Source: Streptomyces sp. SCSIO 75703 (lineage in GTDB: Bacteria; Actinomycetota; Actinomycetes; Streptomycetales; Streptomycetaceae). Taken from it: a stretch of DNA of 64,000 nt. The position numbers and the translations under genes are program-made. Position 1 is the first letter of the stretch. Each line of letters opens with the position of its first letter. The stretch is taken from contig NZ_CP144555.1 in the NCBI RefSeq assembly GCF_036607905.1, positions 5,952,001 to 6,016,000 of the forward strand, read 5' to 3'. Shown piece after piece: positions 1 through 8,428 of the stretch. The notes beneath the pieces were generated by a model that saw nothing but the letters and a program-made list of their open reading frames with translations, ran no database searches and was not told the DNA's origin.

Positions 1-145
1 TGCGTCCGGAGTAGATGACCAGGGTGGAGTCACCCCCCTTGGCCGAGGAGCCCTTGCCGTCGTCGGCGCCGCAGGCGGCGAGGGCGGGGACGAGCAGGCC
101 GGCCGCGACGAGCGCGGTGATCCGGCCGGACAGGGGGCGTCGCAT
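1..145 (-). CDS. Iron ABC transporter substrate-binding lipoprotein (5' part only)
   Basis: Only the first 48 codons are inside the window; the gene continues beyond base 1. The product opens with a basic n-region (MRRPL), a hydrophobic core and a lipobox ending LAAC (Cys25), followed by a Gly/Ser/Asp-rich linker and then STLVIYSGR. That last motif is typical of the mature start of ferric-iron binding proteins of ABC uptake systems. The start is ATG at 145 with AGGAAGG a few bases upstream. The gene is divergent from the 289-2988 gene, and a DmdR1/IdeR-type iron box lies between them, which supports iron-repressed expression. The iron assignment rests on the short N-terminus plus the iron box, so the exact substrate (free ferric iron or a siderophore) is open. 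Confidence 0.7.
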   Translation of the reverse strand, partial: MRRPLSGRITALVAAGLLVPALAACGADDGKGSSAKGGDSTLVIYSGR

Positions 146-248
146 GGTTGCGCCTTCCTGAGGGGCCCGCCCCCGTGCGCCGCAGGTCGCGTCGTCGGTC
201 GGCGAGCAGCGTGCGGTGCGTTCAAGCCAGTCGTGAACATGCTATTAG

Positions 249-267
249 TAAGGCAAACCTTGCCTAA
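249..267. promoter_or_regulatory. Iron box (DmdR1/IdeR-type operator)
   Basis: On the minus strand the site reads TTAGGCAAGGTTTGCCTTA, a good match to the 19-bp actinobacterial iron box (consensus TTAGGTTAGGCTAACCTAA). It contains the perfect inverted repeat AGGCAA-ACC-TTGCCT. It lies between the divergent lipoprotein gene and the adenylation/acyltransferase gene and could repress both when iron is replete. Confidence 0.75.
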
Positions 268-288
268 CTGTCAAGAGATCTGTTCTCC

Positions 289-2988
289 TTGCGGACGCTG
301 CCGCAGAAAGGTTTCGCGCCCGTGTCTTCCCCGCCCGTGTCCCACCTGGTGCCGCCCGACGGCTCCTCCGCCTTCACGAGTGCCCCCCCGGTGTCCGTGA
401 AGTTCGCCCGAGACCTCGCCACACACGGCGACCGGGTCGCTCTGATCACCGAGACCGAAGAGCTCTCGTACCGGGACCTCGCCACGCGGGTGGCCGCGGC
501 GGCCGAACGTCTCGGCACGAGCCGGCGTCTGGTGCTGCTCGTGGGCGCCAACCGGGTGGAGGCCCTGGTGTACTACCTCGCCGCCCTCACCGCCGGCCAC
601 CCCCTCCTGCTGACCCCGGGGGACAACGACAGCGCCCTGCGCTCGCTCGTGGACCGCTACGACCCCGACGTGGTCGTCCGTCCCGGGACGGACGGCGGGA
701 GCACGGACTGGATCGTCGACGAGCGGCGCGAGACCACGGTCCACACCCTCCACCCGGACCTCGCCCTGCTGCTGTCCACCTCCGGCTCGACGGGTTCGCC
801 GAAGCTGGTCCGGCTCTCGCACGACAACCTCCAGGCCAACGCCGAGTCCATCGCCTCCTACCTGGACATCGGGCACCGGGACCGTGCCGCGACGACGCTG
901 CCCATGCACTACTGCTACGGCCTGTCGGTCATCAACAGCCACCTGTCGCACGGCGCGGGCCTGATCCTCACCGGTCTCTCGGTCGCCGACGCCTGCTTCT
1001 GGGATCTGTTCCGTGCCGCCGGCGGCACGGCGCTGGCCGGAGTGCCCTACACCTTCGACCTGCTCGACCGCGTCGGCTTCGAGACCATGGATCTGCCCCA
1101 CCTGCGCTATGTCACCCAGGCCGGCGGCCGGATGGCACCCGAACGGGTCGCGCGCTACGCCGCGGCGGGGCGCCGGGCGGGCTGGGACCTGTTCGTGATG
1201 TACGGGCAGACGGAGGCGACGGCCCGCATGGCGTACCTGCCCCCGGCCCTCGCGTCCGAGCGCCCGGAATCCGTCGGCATGCCCATACCCGGGGGCTCCT
1301 TCCGGCTCCGGCCGGTGGACGGCGTCGACGATCCGGACACGGGCGAGTTGGTGTACTCCGGAGCGAACGTCATGCTCGGATACGCCGAGGACCCCGCCGA
1401 CCTCGCCCTGGGGCGCACCGTCGAGGAACTGCACACCGGGGACATCGCGCGGCGCGCCCCCGACGGGCTGTACGAGATCGTGGGACGCCGCAGCGGGTTC
1501 ACCAAGATCCTGGGGTTGCGGATCGACCCGCAGCGCGTCGAGGCGTACCTGGAGGGACAGGGCATCCCCGCCTACTGCGCGGGGGACGACGGCGCGCTGT
1601 CCGTCGTCGCGGCCGGCCCCGAGGGCGTGGACGCGGCACACGTCCGGCAGATGGTCGCCGGCCACTGCGGCCTGCCGCCCCACACGGTTCGGGTACGGAC
1701 GGAGTCCGCGCTCCCCAGGCTCGCCTCGGGCAAGCCCGACTACGAGACCGTACGCCGACTGGCCCGCGAAGAGGTGGTGCCGCCGTCCCTCCCCGGGGCC
1801 ACCACCGCCGGCCTGTGCGCCCTCTACGCGCTGATCCTCGACCAGAGCGGCGTCACCGAGGACAGCACCTTCGTGGGTCTGGGCGGCGACTCGCTCTCCT
1901 ACGTCGAGATGTCACTGCGGCTGGAGCAGGCCCTGGGCACGCTGCCGGCCGACTGGCCCACCACGCCGATCCGGGATCTGCTGGACCACCGTACCCGGCA
2001 CCACCCCGCCGGAGCCCCGCGGCGGCGGCACGGGTCCCCGCGCACCCTGGAGACCGGCATCGCCCTGCGCGCGATCGGCATCGTCCTGATCGTGGGCTCA
2101 CACATCCCCGTCTTCACCGTCCAGGGCGGCGCCCATGTGCTCCTCGGCGTGGCCGGCTTCAACTTCGCCCGCTTCCACCTCACCGGGCACGAGCGCCGGG
2201 ACCGACTGCGGAGGATGTGGCGCGGCATCGCGCGCATCGCGGTTCCCAGCATGGTGTGGATCGCCTTCGCGCAGGTGCTGACCCGCGAGTACGGCCTGGC
2301 CGACATCCTCTTGGCCAACAGTCTCTTCGAGCGGGACGGGTCGGCCCCGGAGTGGCGGTACTGGTTCGTCGAGGCGCTGGTCTACTTCCTCACGGGGCTG
2401 ACGGTGCTGCTGGCCGTTCCGCTGCTGGACCGCGCGGAGCGGCGCAGCCCGTTCGGGTTCGCGCTGGCGCTGGTGGGGGTGGGCCTGGTCGGACGCTACG
2501 ACCTCTGGGACCTGGCCGACCTCCGCTACCACCTCAGCCCGACCGTGGTCTTCTTCCTGTTCGCACTGGGCTGGGCCGCGGCGCGGGCGCGTACGGCCGC
2601 CCAGCGGCTGCTGCTGACCGCGGTCCTGCTGGGTACCGTGCCGGGACTGTTTCCCGCGGGACAGACCCTGCGCACCTCGATCGTCGTGGTCGGTCTGACC
2701 CTGCTGGTGTGGGTGCCGGCCCTGCCCAGCGTTTCGCCGCTCAACCGGCTCGCGGGCGTCCTCGCGGGCAGCTCGCTGTACATCTACCTGACGCACTACC
2801 ACGTCTACCCCTACGTGCGGGACCATTCCCCGGTACTGGCCCTGCTGGTCTCCCTGGCCCTCGGGGTGGCGTACGGAGCGGTGGCCACCCGCGTGACGAA
2901 CCGGCTCCTTCCCCGGCTCGGCAGCGCCGTGAACTCCTCCGTTCGTCCCGGCGTGAACAGCCGGCGCCGCAGGGAGCGTCTGGCGTGA
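289..2988 (+). CDS. Adenylation domain - carrier protein - membrane acyltransferase fusion
   Basis: A three-part protein of 899 aa from the TTG at 289, or 888 aa from GTG 322, which has AGAAAGG ten bases upstream. The adenylate-forming domain (about residues 30-480) shows the phosphate-binding STSGSTGSPK (about 163), MYGQTEA (about 304), a TGD motif (about 382) and a C-terminal catalytic lysine in ASGKPDY. A carrier domain follows with LGGDSLS, Ser535 being the phosphopantetheine site. From about residue 585 there are roughly ten membrane segments of the acyltransferase-3 (OafA/NodX) family. The natural reading is that an acyl or amino acid is activated, loaded on the built-in carrier and transferred at the membrane to an unknown acceptor. 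The upstream iron box and the divergent iron-uptake lipoprotein suggest a link to a siderophore or envelope response to iron limitation. Substrate unknown. Confidence 0.85.
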   Translation: MRTLPQKGFAPVSSPPVSHLVPPDGSSAFTSAPPVSVKFARDLATHGDRVALITETEELSYRDLATRVAAAAERLGTSRRLVLLVGANRVEALVYYLAALTAGHPLLLTPGDNDSALRSLVDRYDPDVVVRPGTDGGSTDWIVDERRETTVHTLHPDLALLLSTSGSTGSPKLVRLSHDNLQANAESIASYLDIGHRDRAATTLPMHYCYGLSVINSHLSHGAGLILTGLSVADACFWDLFRAAGGTALAGVPYTFDLLDRVGFETMDLPHLRYVTQAGGRMAPERVARYAAAGRRAGWDLFVMYGQTEATARMAYLPPALASERPESVGMPIPGGSFRLRPVDGVDDPDTGELVYSGANVMLGYAEDPADLALGRTVEELHTGDIARRAPDGLYEIVGRRSGFTKILGLRIDPQRVEAYLEGQGIPAYCAGDDGALSVVAAGPEGVDAAHVRQMVAGHCGLPPHTVRVRTESALPRLASGKPDYETVRRLAREEVVPPSLPGATTAGLCALYALILDQSGVTEDSTFVGLGGDSLSYVEMSLRLEQALGTLPADWPTTPIRDLLDHRTRHHPAGAPRRRHGSPRTLETGIALRAIGIVLIVGSHIPVFTVQGGAHVLLGVAGFNFARFHLTGHERRDRLRRMWRGIARIAVPSMVWIAFAQVLTREYGLADILLANSLFERDGSAPEWRYWFVEALVYFLTGLTVLLAVPLLDRAERRSPFGFALALVGVGLVGRYDLWDLADLRYHLSPTVVFFLFALGWAAARARTAAQRLLLTAVLLGTVPGLFPAGQTLRTSIVVVGLTLLVWVPALPSVSPLNRLAGVLAGSSLYIYLTHYHVYPYVRDHSPVLALLVSLALGVAYGAVATRVTNRLLPRLGSAVNSSVRPGVNSRRRRERLA

Positions 2989-3101
2989 GGACGGCCGGCC
3001 TCGCGACGGACCACGGCCGGGGGCGAGACCAGGGTGCCCCCAGGGCCTCTCGTGGGATCACGCCGGGCTCGCGGGGTCCTGCCTGACCCGGACGAAAGAC
3101 C

Positions 3102-4622
3102 CTAGAACTTCGGGGTGGGGGCCTGGGACTCGACCAGTTCGGCCGCCTCCTCCTCGGTCTGGACCGAGGGCGGGGAGCCTTCGAGGGGCTGGCGCGCCGT
3201 CTCCTTCATGCAGGCCACCGCCACCACGCCGACCAGTGCCGCCGCCATCGCGTAGTAGGCCGGCATCATCTCGGAGCCCGTCGCGCTGATCAGCGCCGTG
3301 ATGACCAGCGGGGTGGTGCCGCCGAAGAGCGAGGCCGACAGGTTGTAGCCCACCGACAGGGAGCCGTAGCGCACCGGGGTCGGGAACATCGCGGGCAGCG
3401 CCGCCGACATCGTGCCCAGCAGGCACACCAGGCAGAGGCCGAGGATCAGCATGCCGGCCGAGATGGCGAGCAGGCTGCCCTGGCGCACCAGCAGGAACGC
3501 GGGCGCGGCGAACACGAAGAAGCTCAGCATCCCGGTCATGAGCACCGGCTTGCGCCCGAAGCGGTCGGAGAGCCGGCCCACCTGGTTGATGATCAGCATC
3601 AGCGCGACCATCGTGGCGACGAGGATCAGCAGGCCGTGCGTCTCGGTGTAGTGCAGTTCGTTCGAGAGGTAGGTCGGCATGTACGACAGCAGCATGTAGT
3701 CGGTGATGTTGTACGCGCCGACCAGCGCGACGCACAGCACCAGCGCCCGCCAGTGGGTGCGGAAGATCGTGGCGAGGTCGCCCCGGGCGGTGGTCTCCAC
3801 CGCGTCGGCCGCCTCGGAGATGTGCACGTTGGCGTCCTCCAGCTTGAGGAACGCCGGGGTGTCGTCGAGCCGCAGCCGCAGGTAGATGCCGACGGCGCCG
3901 AGCGGGGCGGCGAGCAGGAAGGGCACGCGCCAGCCCCAGGAGTCCATGCCGGCGGTGCCGAGCCAGGCGGTCAGGGCCGTCACCAGCCCGGCCGCGCCGG
4001 TGTACCCGGCCAGCGTGCCCAGTTCCAGGAAGCTGCCGAAGTACCCGCGCCGCTTGTCCGGCGCGTACTCCGCGATGAAGGTGGACGCGCCGCCGTACTC
4101 GCCGCCCGTGGAGAAGCCCTGGAGCAGGCGGAAGAGGATCAGCAGCACCGGTGCCCAGAAACCGATGGTGGCGTAGCCGGGGACGAGTCCGATGGCGGCC
4201 GTGCCGATCGCCATGAGGATCATCGTCAGCGCCAGCACCTTCTTGCGGCCGATCTTGTCGCCCATCGGCCCGAACACCATGCCGCCCAGCGGGCGCACCA
4301 GGAAGGCGACGGCGAAGGTGGCGAAGGACGACAGGAGCTGCACGGTGGCGTTGCCGGACGGGAAGAACACGCGGCCGATGGTGGCGGCCAGGTAGCTGTA
4401 GATGCCGAAGTCGAACCACTCCATGGCATTGCCGAGCGAGGCGGCCTTCACCGCCCGCCGGACCGCGTTCTCGTCCGTGACCGTGATGTCCGACCTGCGC
4501 AGACGCGGGTTCTGCCGCCGCCGGATGGCCCGGAAGAGGGCCGGGTGGCGGCGGACCGCCGCGGTGTCGGGAACGGGGTCGTTCTCGGGGGCAGACGTGG
4601 CGTACTTCCTTTCCGGGGGCAT
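3102..4622 (-). CDS. MFS transporter, metabolite:H+ symporter (ProP-like) family
   Basis: A 506-aa twelve-segment major facilitator of the MHS subgroup, whose members take up proline/betaine, shikimate, alpha-ketoglutarate or citrate with protons. Visible family marks are GNAMEWFDFGIYSY in the first segment, GDKIGRKK in the loop between segments 2 and 3, and RLLQGFSTGGEYGGA in segment 4. The last is the classic MHS substrate-path motif. An extended basic cytoplasmic N-terminus (about 60 residues) precedes segment 1. The start ATG 4622 has GGAG five bases upstream. It is monocistronic: the rocD gene upstream ends in its own terminator, and the promoter region carries three 20-bp repeats. Substrate cannot be read from sequence; ProP-like resemblance favours a compatible solute or amino acid. 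Confidence 0.85.
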   Translation of the reverse strand: MPPERKYATSAPENDPVPDTAAVRRHPALFRAIRRRQNPRLRRSDITVTDENAVRRAVKAASLGNAMEWFDFGIYSYLAATIGRVFFPSGNATVQLLSSFATFAVAFLVRPLGGMVFGPMGDKIGRKKVLALTMILMAIGTAAIGLVPGYATIGFWAPVLLILFRLLQGFSTGGEYGGASTFIAEYAPDKRRGYFGSFLELGTLAGYTGAAGLVTALTAWLGTAGMDSWGWRVPFLLAAPLGAVGIYLRLRLDDTPAFLKLEDANVHISEAADAVETTARGDLATIFRTHWRALVLCVALVGAYNITDYMLLSYMPTYLSNELHYTETHGLLILVATMVALMLIINQVGRLSDRFGRKPVLMTGMLSFFVFAAPAFLLVRQGSLLAISAGMLILGLCLVCLLGTMSAALPAMFPTPVRYGSLSVGYNLSASLFGGTTPLVITALISATGSEMMPAYYAMAAALVGVVAVACMKETARQPLEGSPPSVQTEEEAAELVESQAPTPKF

Positions 4623-4710
4623 ACCGCTCCAAGGGGACCTTCCGGAGCTTTCGCGCGTACCTACGGTTCTCAGGTCGTATGGTTCCCCGGAACACGCGCG
4701 GTATTTTCGT

Positions 4711-4760
4711 GACGTCAGTCATGTGGAGCAGACGTCAGCCGGACGGATGAGACGTCAGCC
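4711..4760. repeat. Three direct repeats GACGTCAGYC at exact 20-bp spacing
   Basis: Copies start at 4711, 4731 and 4751. The following ten bases are also related (a GTGGA-like pentamer six bases into the unit, in copies one and three). The array lies 90-140 bp upstream of the MHS transporter start and after the rocD terminator, so it belongs to the transporter promoter. A two-turn helical period suits cooperative activator binding. Confidence 0.8.
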
Positions 4761-4813
4761 CTGTGGACCAGTGCCCCGCTCCGCCCCGTCCCGCCTCGCC
4801 TCGCCACGACGGC

Positions 4814-4848
4814 GCCGGCCGCCCGCGCCGTGTGGGCGGGCGGCCGGC
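4814..4848 (-). terminator. Hairpin downstream of rocD
   Basis: Perfect 13-bp GC stem (4814-4826 with 4836-4848) and a 9-nt loop, 20 bp after the rocD stop. It ends the ddaH-rocD transcript. Confidence 0.75.
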
Positions 4849-4867
4849 GGAGGGGCCGGGCGGTCCC

Positions 4868-6088
4868 TCAGGCGGTCAGGACCTTCTCCAGCGTGCCGAG
4901 TGCCCCCTCCAGCTCACCGCGGGTGATGGTGAGCGGCGGGGCCAGCCGGATGGTGGAGCCGTGGGTGTCCTTGACGAGGACGCCCTCGCGCATCAGCCGC
5001 TCGCTGATCTCGCGGCCGGTGCCGAGCGCCGGGTCGACGTCGACCCCGGCCCACAGGCCGCGGGAGCGGAAGCCGGCCACCCCGCGGCCGGTCAGCGCCC
5101 GCAGGCCGTCCCGCAGCACCGGTGCCAGCTCGGCCGCCCGGCGCTGGTACTCACCGGTCTCCAGCAGCTCCACCACCGCCGTGCCGACCGCCGCGGCCAG
5201 CGGGTTGCCGCCGAAGGTCGAGCCGTGCTCGCCCGGGTGCAGCACGCCCAGCACCTCGCGGCGGCCGACCACCGCGGAGACCGGCACGATGCCGCCGCCC
5301 AGCGCCTTGCCGAGCAGCACCACGTCCGGGCGCACCGACTCGTGCTCGACCGCCAGGGTGTGCCCGGTGCGGCCCAGCCCGGACTGGATCTCGTCCGCGA
5401 CGAACAGGCAGCCCGCCCGCCGGGTCAGCTCCCGCACGCCCGTCAGGTAGCCGTCGTCCGGCACGATCACCCCGGCCTCGCCCTGCACCGGCTCGATGAG
5501 CACGGCGGCCGTCGTCTCGTCCACGGCCGCCTCCAGCGCGGCCAGGTCGTTGTACGGCACGATCCGGAAGCCGGGGGTGAAGGGGCCGAAGCCCGAGCGG
5601 GCCGTCTCGTCGGTGGAGAAGCTGACGATGGTCGTCGTCCGGCCGTGGAAGTTGTCCGCGGCCACCACGATCGTCGCCTGCCCGTCGGGGACGCCCTTGA
5701 CGTCGTAGGCCCATTTGCGGGCCACCTTGACGGCGCTCTCCACGGCCTCGGCGCCGGTGTTCATCGGCAGCACCATGTCGGTGCCGGTCAGCGCGGCGAG
5801 CCGCTCGGCGAACCCGGCCAGCCGGTCGTGGTGGAAGGCGCGCGAGGTCAGCGTCAGCCGGTCGAGCTGCCGGTGGGCCGCCTCCACCAGCGCCGGATGG
5901 CGGTGGCCGAAGTTCAGCGCCGAGTAGCCGGCGAGCAGGTCGAGGTAGCGGCGCCCCTCCACGTCCTCCACCCAGCAGCCCTCGGCGCGGGCGACGACCA
6001 CGGGCAGCGGGTGGTAGTTGTGGGCGAGGACGGGCTCCTCCGCGCGGATCAGCTCCTCGGAGCCGCGGGGTCGGGCCGGTGCGGTCAT
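4868..6088 (-). CDS. rocD: Ornithine aminotransferase
   Basis: A 406-aa class-III, PLP-dependent aminotransferase converting L-ornithine plus 2-oxoglutarate to glutamate semialdehyde and glutamate in arginine breakdown. Visible features are the active-site lysine in LLGKALGGG (Lys261), the PLP-contacting Asp in VADEIQSGLGR, NTGAEAVE for the cofactor phosphate, and ALNFGHRHP near the N-terminus, all typical of ornithine aminotransferases. Start ATG 6088 overlaps the stop of the upstream dimethylargininase-like gene (ATGA), so the two are translationally coupled. A longer frame upstream exists but would only extend into the neighbour. With the amidinohydrolase and a nearby Lrp regulator this makes a small arginine/ornithine module. 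Confidence 0.93.
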   Translation of the reverse strand: MTAPARPRGSEELIRAEEPVLAHNYHPLPVVVARAEGCWVEDVEGRRYLDLLAGYSALNFGHRHPALVEAAHRQLDRLTLTSRAFHHDRLAGFAERLAALTGTDMVLPMNTGAEAVESAVKVARKWAYDVKGVPDGQATIVVAADNFHGRTTTIVSFSTDETARSGFGPFTPGFRIVPYNDLAALEAAVDETTAAVLIEPVQGEAGVIVPDDGYLTGVRELTRRAGCLFVADEIQSGLGRTGHTLAVEHESVRPDVVLLGKALGGGIVPVSAVVGRREVLGVLHPGEHGSTFGGNPLAAAVGTAVVELLETGEYQRRAAELAPVLRDGLRALTGRGVAGFRSRGLWAGVDVDPALGTGREISERLMREGVLVKDTHGSTIRLAPPLTITRGELEGALGTLEKVLTA

Positions 6089-6924
6089 GAGCGGATCTCC
6101 CGGATCTCCTGGGTGCAGCACTTGATGCCGCCGCCCGCCTTGTGGAACTCGGACAGGTCGACGGGGACGGGGACGTACCCGAGGCCGGCCAGCCGGTCCG
6201 CCAGCCCGGTCGCCGCCGGCGCGATGAAGACGTGCTTCCCGTCGGACACCGAGTTGAGCCCGAAGGCCATGGCGTCCTCACGGGTCGCCCGCACGGCGTG
6301 CGGATAGAGCCGGGCGAGCACCTCGCGGCTGCCCGGCGAGAACGCCTCCGGGTAGTACGCGATGTTCCCGTCGCCGCCCGCGGCCCCGTCGTCGAGGACG
6401 AACAGTGCCGTGTCCAGATGGTAGAAGTACGGGTCCACCAGGGTCAGCGAGACCACCGGCACCCCGAAGTGCTCCTGCACCTCCCGGTGGGCCTCCCGGG
6501 TGGTGCGGAAACCGGTGCCGGCGAGGATCCAGCGGCCCGCCGGCACGAGGTCGCCCTCGCCCTCGCAGACCGACTCGGGATGGTGGACCTCGAAGCCGGC
6601 CCCCTTGAACCAGGTCTCGTAGGGGGCGGACTCGGGGCGGCGCTCGGGCGCGTGGAAGAGGGAGCCGAAGACCCGCCCCTCCACCACCAGCGCCGAGTTG
6701 GCGGCGAAGACCATGTCCGGCAGGCCGGGCACGGGTGCCACCGTGTCGACGGTGTGGCCGTGGGACTCGTAGGTCTCGACCAGCGCCCGCCACTGGGCCC
6801 GCGCGAGGCCGGTGTCGACGGGGGCGTCGGGACGCATCCACGGGTTGATCGCGTACTGGACGTCGAAGTGTCGGGGTTCGCAGACGAGGTAGCGCCGGCG
6901 ACGCGGCACACGGGGGTCGGGCAC
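6085..6924 (-). CDS. ddaH: Dimethylargininase / arginine deiminase-family amidinohydrolase
   Basis: A 279-aa member of the pentein guanidino-group modifying superfamily. The C-terminal GGGIKCCTQE carries the nucleophilic cysteine; MVFAANSALV and PYFYHLDTALFVL carry the conserved Asn/Asp and catalytic His seen in N,N-dimethylarginine dimethylaminohydrolases. Activity would be methylated arginine to citrulline, or an arginine-like amidino substrate. GTG 6924 is chosen because GGAGG lies nine bases upstream; a frame open to 7002 begins at a TTG without a good ribosome site. It is first gene of a coupled pair with rocD. In Streptomyces this pair is usual and suggests channelling of arginine derivatives, but the exact guanidino substrate is inferred. 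Confidence 0.8.
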   Translation of the reverse strand: MPDPRVPRRRRYLVCEPRHFDVQYAINPWMRPDAPVDTGLARAQWRALVETYESHGHTVDTVAPVPGLPDMVFAANSALVVEGRVFGSLFHAPERRPESAPYETWFKGAGFEVHHPESVCEGEGDLVPAGRWILAGTGFRTTREAHREVQEHFGVPVVSLTLVDPYFYHLDTALFVLDDGAAGGDGNIAYYPEAFSPGSREVLARLYPHAVRATREDAMAFGLNSVSDGKHVFIAPAATGLADRLAGLGYVPVPVDLSEFHKAGGGIKCCTQEIREIRS

Positions 6925-7020
6925 GAAGGGGTTCCTCCGCTTCCTGACGATGCGTGACTGAGGGATGACACCACGGTAGGAACTGAGCGAGACGGACGAC
7001 AAGCGACAAAGGCTGCGTGT

Positions 7021-7041
7021 GGACGCAGGATCGCTGCGTCC
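7021..7041 (-). terminator. Hairpin downstream of the Lrp-family gene
   Basis: GGACGCA and TGCGTCC pair around a 7-nt loop, 10 bp after the Lrp stop. It suggests lrp is separate from ddaH-rocD. Confidence 0.5.
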
Positions 7042-7050
7042 TTCGCGCCC

Positions 7051-7554
7051 TCAGCGCATGCCTGCTGCGCGATCCGGGGCCGGCTGGCTCGCCCCGGCCT
7101 CCGGACTGTCCGCGATCAGGTGGGACAGCACCATCACGCTGATCGTCTTGCGGATGAACGGCTCCGCACGAATGCGCTCCAGCACCTCCTCGAAGTGCTC
7201 CACGTCCCGCGCCCGCACGTGCAGCAACGCGTCCGCGCCCCCCGTCACCGTCATCGCCGCCGTGATCTCCGGATGGTTGCGGACCACCTCCGCCAGCCGC
7301 CGCGGCGGCGCCGCCCCCTCGCAGTACACCTCGACGTACGCCTCGGTCCGCCAGCCCAGCGCCGAGGGCCGCACCGTCGCCGTGAACCCGGTGATCACCC
7401 CGGTCTCCCGCAGCCGGTCCACCCGGCGCTTGACCGCCGTCGCCGACAGTCCGATCTCCGAGCCGATCTCCGCGAAGGACGTCCGGGCGTTCGCCATCAG
7501 CGCGGTGACGATCTTCCGGTCGAGGTCGTCGAACGGCGTGGGCCTGCTGCTCAT
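7051..7554 (-). CDS. Lrp/AsnC-family transcriptional regulator
   Basis: A 167-aa regulator with an N-terminal AsnC winged helix-turn-helix (FDDLDRKIVTALMANAR, then SEIGLSATAVKRRVDRL as recognition region) and a C-terminal RAM ligand-binding domain (about residues 75-150, including the TGGADALLHV core). Lrp proteins bind amino acids and assemble as octamers on DNA. Start ATG 7554 follows GGGA; an upstream extension in frame has no support. It sits directly upstream of ddaH-rocD on the same strand and is a plausible local regulator of arginine/ornithine use. It is divergent from the LytTR operon, whose promoter it could also influence. Confidence 0.9.
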   Translation of the reverse strand: MSSRPTPFDDLDRKIVTALMANARTSFAEIGSEIGLSATAVKRRVDRLRETGVITGFTATVRPSALGWRTEAYVEVYCEGAAPPRRLAEVVRNHPEITAAMTVTGGADALLHVRARDVEHFEEVLERIRAEPFIRKTISVMVLSHLIADSPEAGASQPAPDRAAGMR

Positions 7555-7641
7555 GTCCCGCACTGTAACCACCGGGCGCCGCCCGCCGTGTCCGGCACGG
7601 ACGGGCACGCCGGACACGTGTCCGCACGTGCGCATTGCACC

Positions 7642-7655
7642 TACACTCCACCTTC
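7642..7655 (+). promoter_or_regulatory. Probable leaderless promoter for the LytTR operon
   Basis: TACACT (7642-7647) ends 8 bases before the ATG at 7656, and no Shine-Dalgarno sequence is present. This spacing is typical of Streptomyces leaderless mRNAs. The -35 is weak. Confidence 0.45.
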
Positions 7656-8426
7656 ATGCTGCGCGCCCTCGCCGTCGACGACGAACGTCCCTCGCTGGAG
7701 GAACTGGTCTACCTCCTCAACGCCGACCCCCGCATCGCCGGCGCGGAGGGCGCCGGGGACGCCACCGAGGCGCTGCGCCGCATCAACCGGGCCCTGGAGT
7801 CCGGGCCCGCCGGTCCCGAGGCCATCGACGTGGTCTTCCTCGACATCCAGATGCCCGGCCTGGACGGGCTGGACCTCGCCCGGCTGCTCACCGGCTTCGC
7901 CCGGCCGCCCCTGGTCGTCTTCGTCACCGCCCACGAGGACTTCGCCGTCCAGGCGTTCGACCTGAAGGCCGTCGACTACGTCCTCAAGCCCGTGCGCACG
8001 GAACGCCTCGCCGAGGCCGTCCGCCGGGTCGTCGAACGCCGCTCCGCCGAACGGCACGACACCGCGCCCCCGCCCCGCATACCCGTCCACGAACCCGACC
8101 CGGACCACATATCCGTCGAACTCGGCGGCGTCACCCGCTTCGTGGCCGTCGACGACATCACCCACGTCGAGGCCCAGGGCGACTACGCCCGACTCCACAC
8201 CGACAAGGGCAGCCACCTCGTCCGCATCCCGCTCTCCACCCTGGAGGAGCGCTGGCGGGCCCGCGGCTTCGTCCGCATCCACCGCCGCCACCTCGTCGCG
8301 CTGCGCCACATCGGCGAACTCCGCCTGGACGCGGGCAGTGTGAGCGTCCTGGTCGGCACCGAGGAACTCCAGGTCAGCCGACGTCACGCCCGCGAACTGC
8401 GGGACCTGCTCATGCGGAGGCCGTGA
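7656..8426 (+). CDS. LytTR-family response regulator
   Basis: A 256-aa two-domain regulator. The receiver (1-125) has the acidic pair in AVDDE, the phospho-acceptor Asp63 in FLDIQMP, and the lysine in YVLKPV. The C-terminal LytTR DNA-binding domain (about 150-250) has HVEAQGDYARLHT and FVRIHRRHLVAL, hallmark segments of AgrA/AlgR/YpdB-type regulators that bind paired direct repeats. ATG 7656 is chosen because the leaderless -10 lies just upstream. It is the first gene of a four-gene operon ending in a LytS-type kinase with a sodium:solute symporter between them, so kinase and regulator probably form a nutrient-sensing pair controlling the symporter. Confidence 0.92.
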   Translation: MLRALAVDDERPSLEELVYLLNADPRIAGAEGAGDATEALRRINRALESGPAGPEAIDVVFLDIQMPGLDGLDLARLLTGFARPPLVVFVTAHEDFAVQAFDLKAVDYVLKPVRTERLAEAVRRVVERRSAERHDTAPPPRIPVHEPDPDHISVELGGVTRFVAVDDITHVEAQGDYARLHTDKGSHLVRIPLSTLEERWRARGFVRIHRRHLVALRHIGELRLDAGSVSVLVGTEELQVSRRHARELRDLLMRRP

Positions 8427-8428
8427 CG

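Noticed and set aside
3058..4722. A 554-codon frame overlapping the MHS transporter in another phase
   Set aside because: Arg/Pro/His-rich shadow; the 506-aa frame has all transporter motifs.
4711..4760. A CRISPR-like array
   Set aside because: Only three 10-bp repeats with 10-bp partly conserved spacers, in a promoter, and no cas genes.
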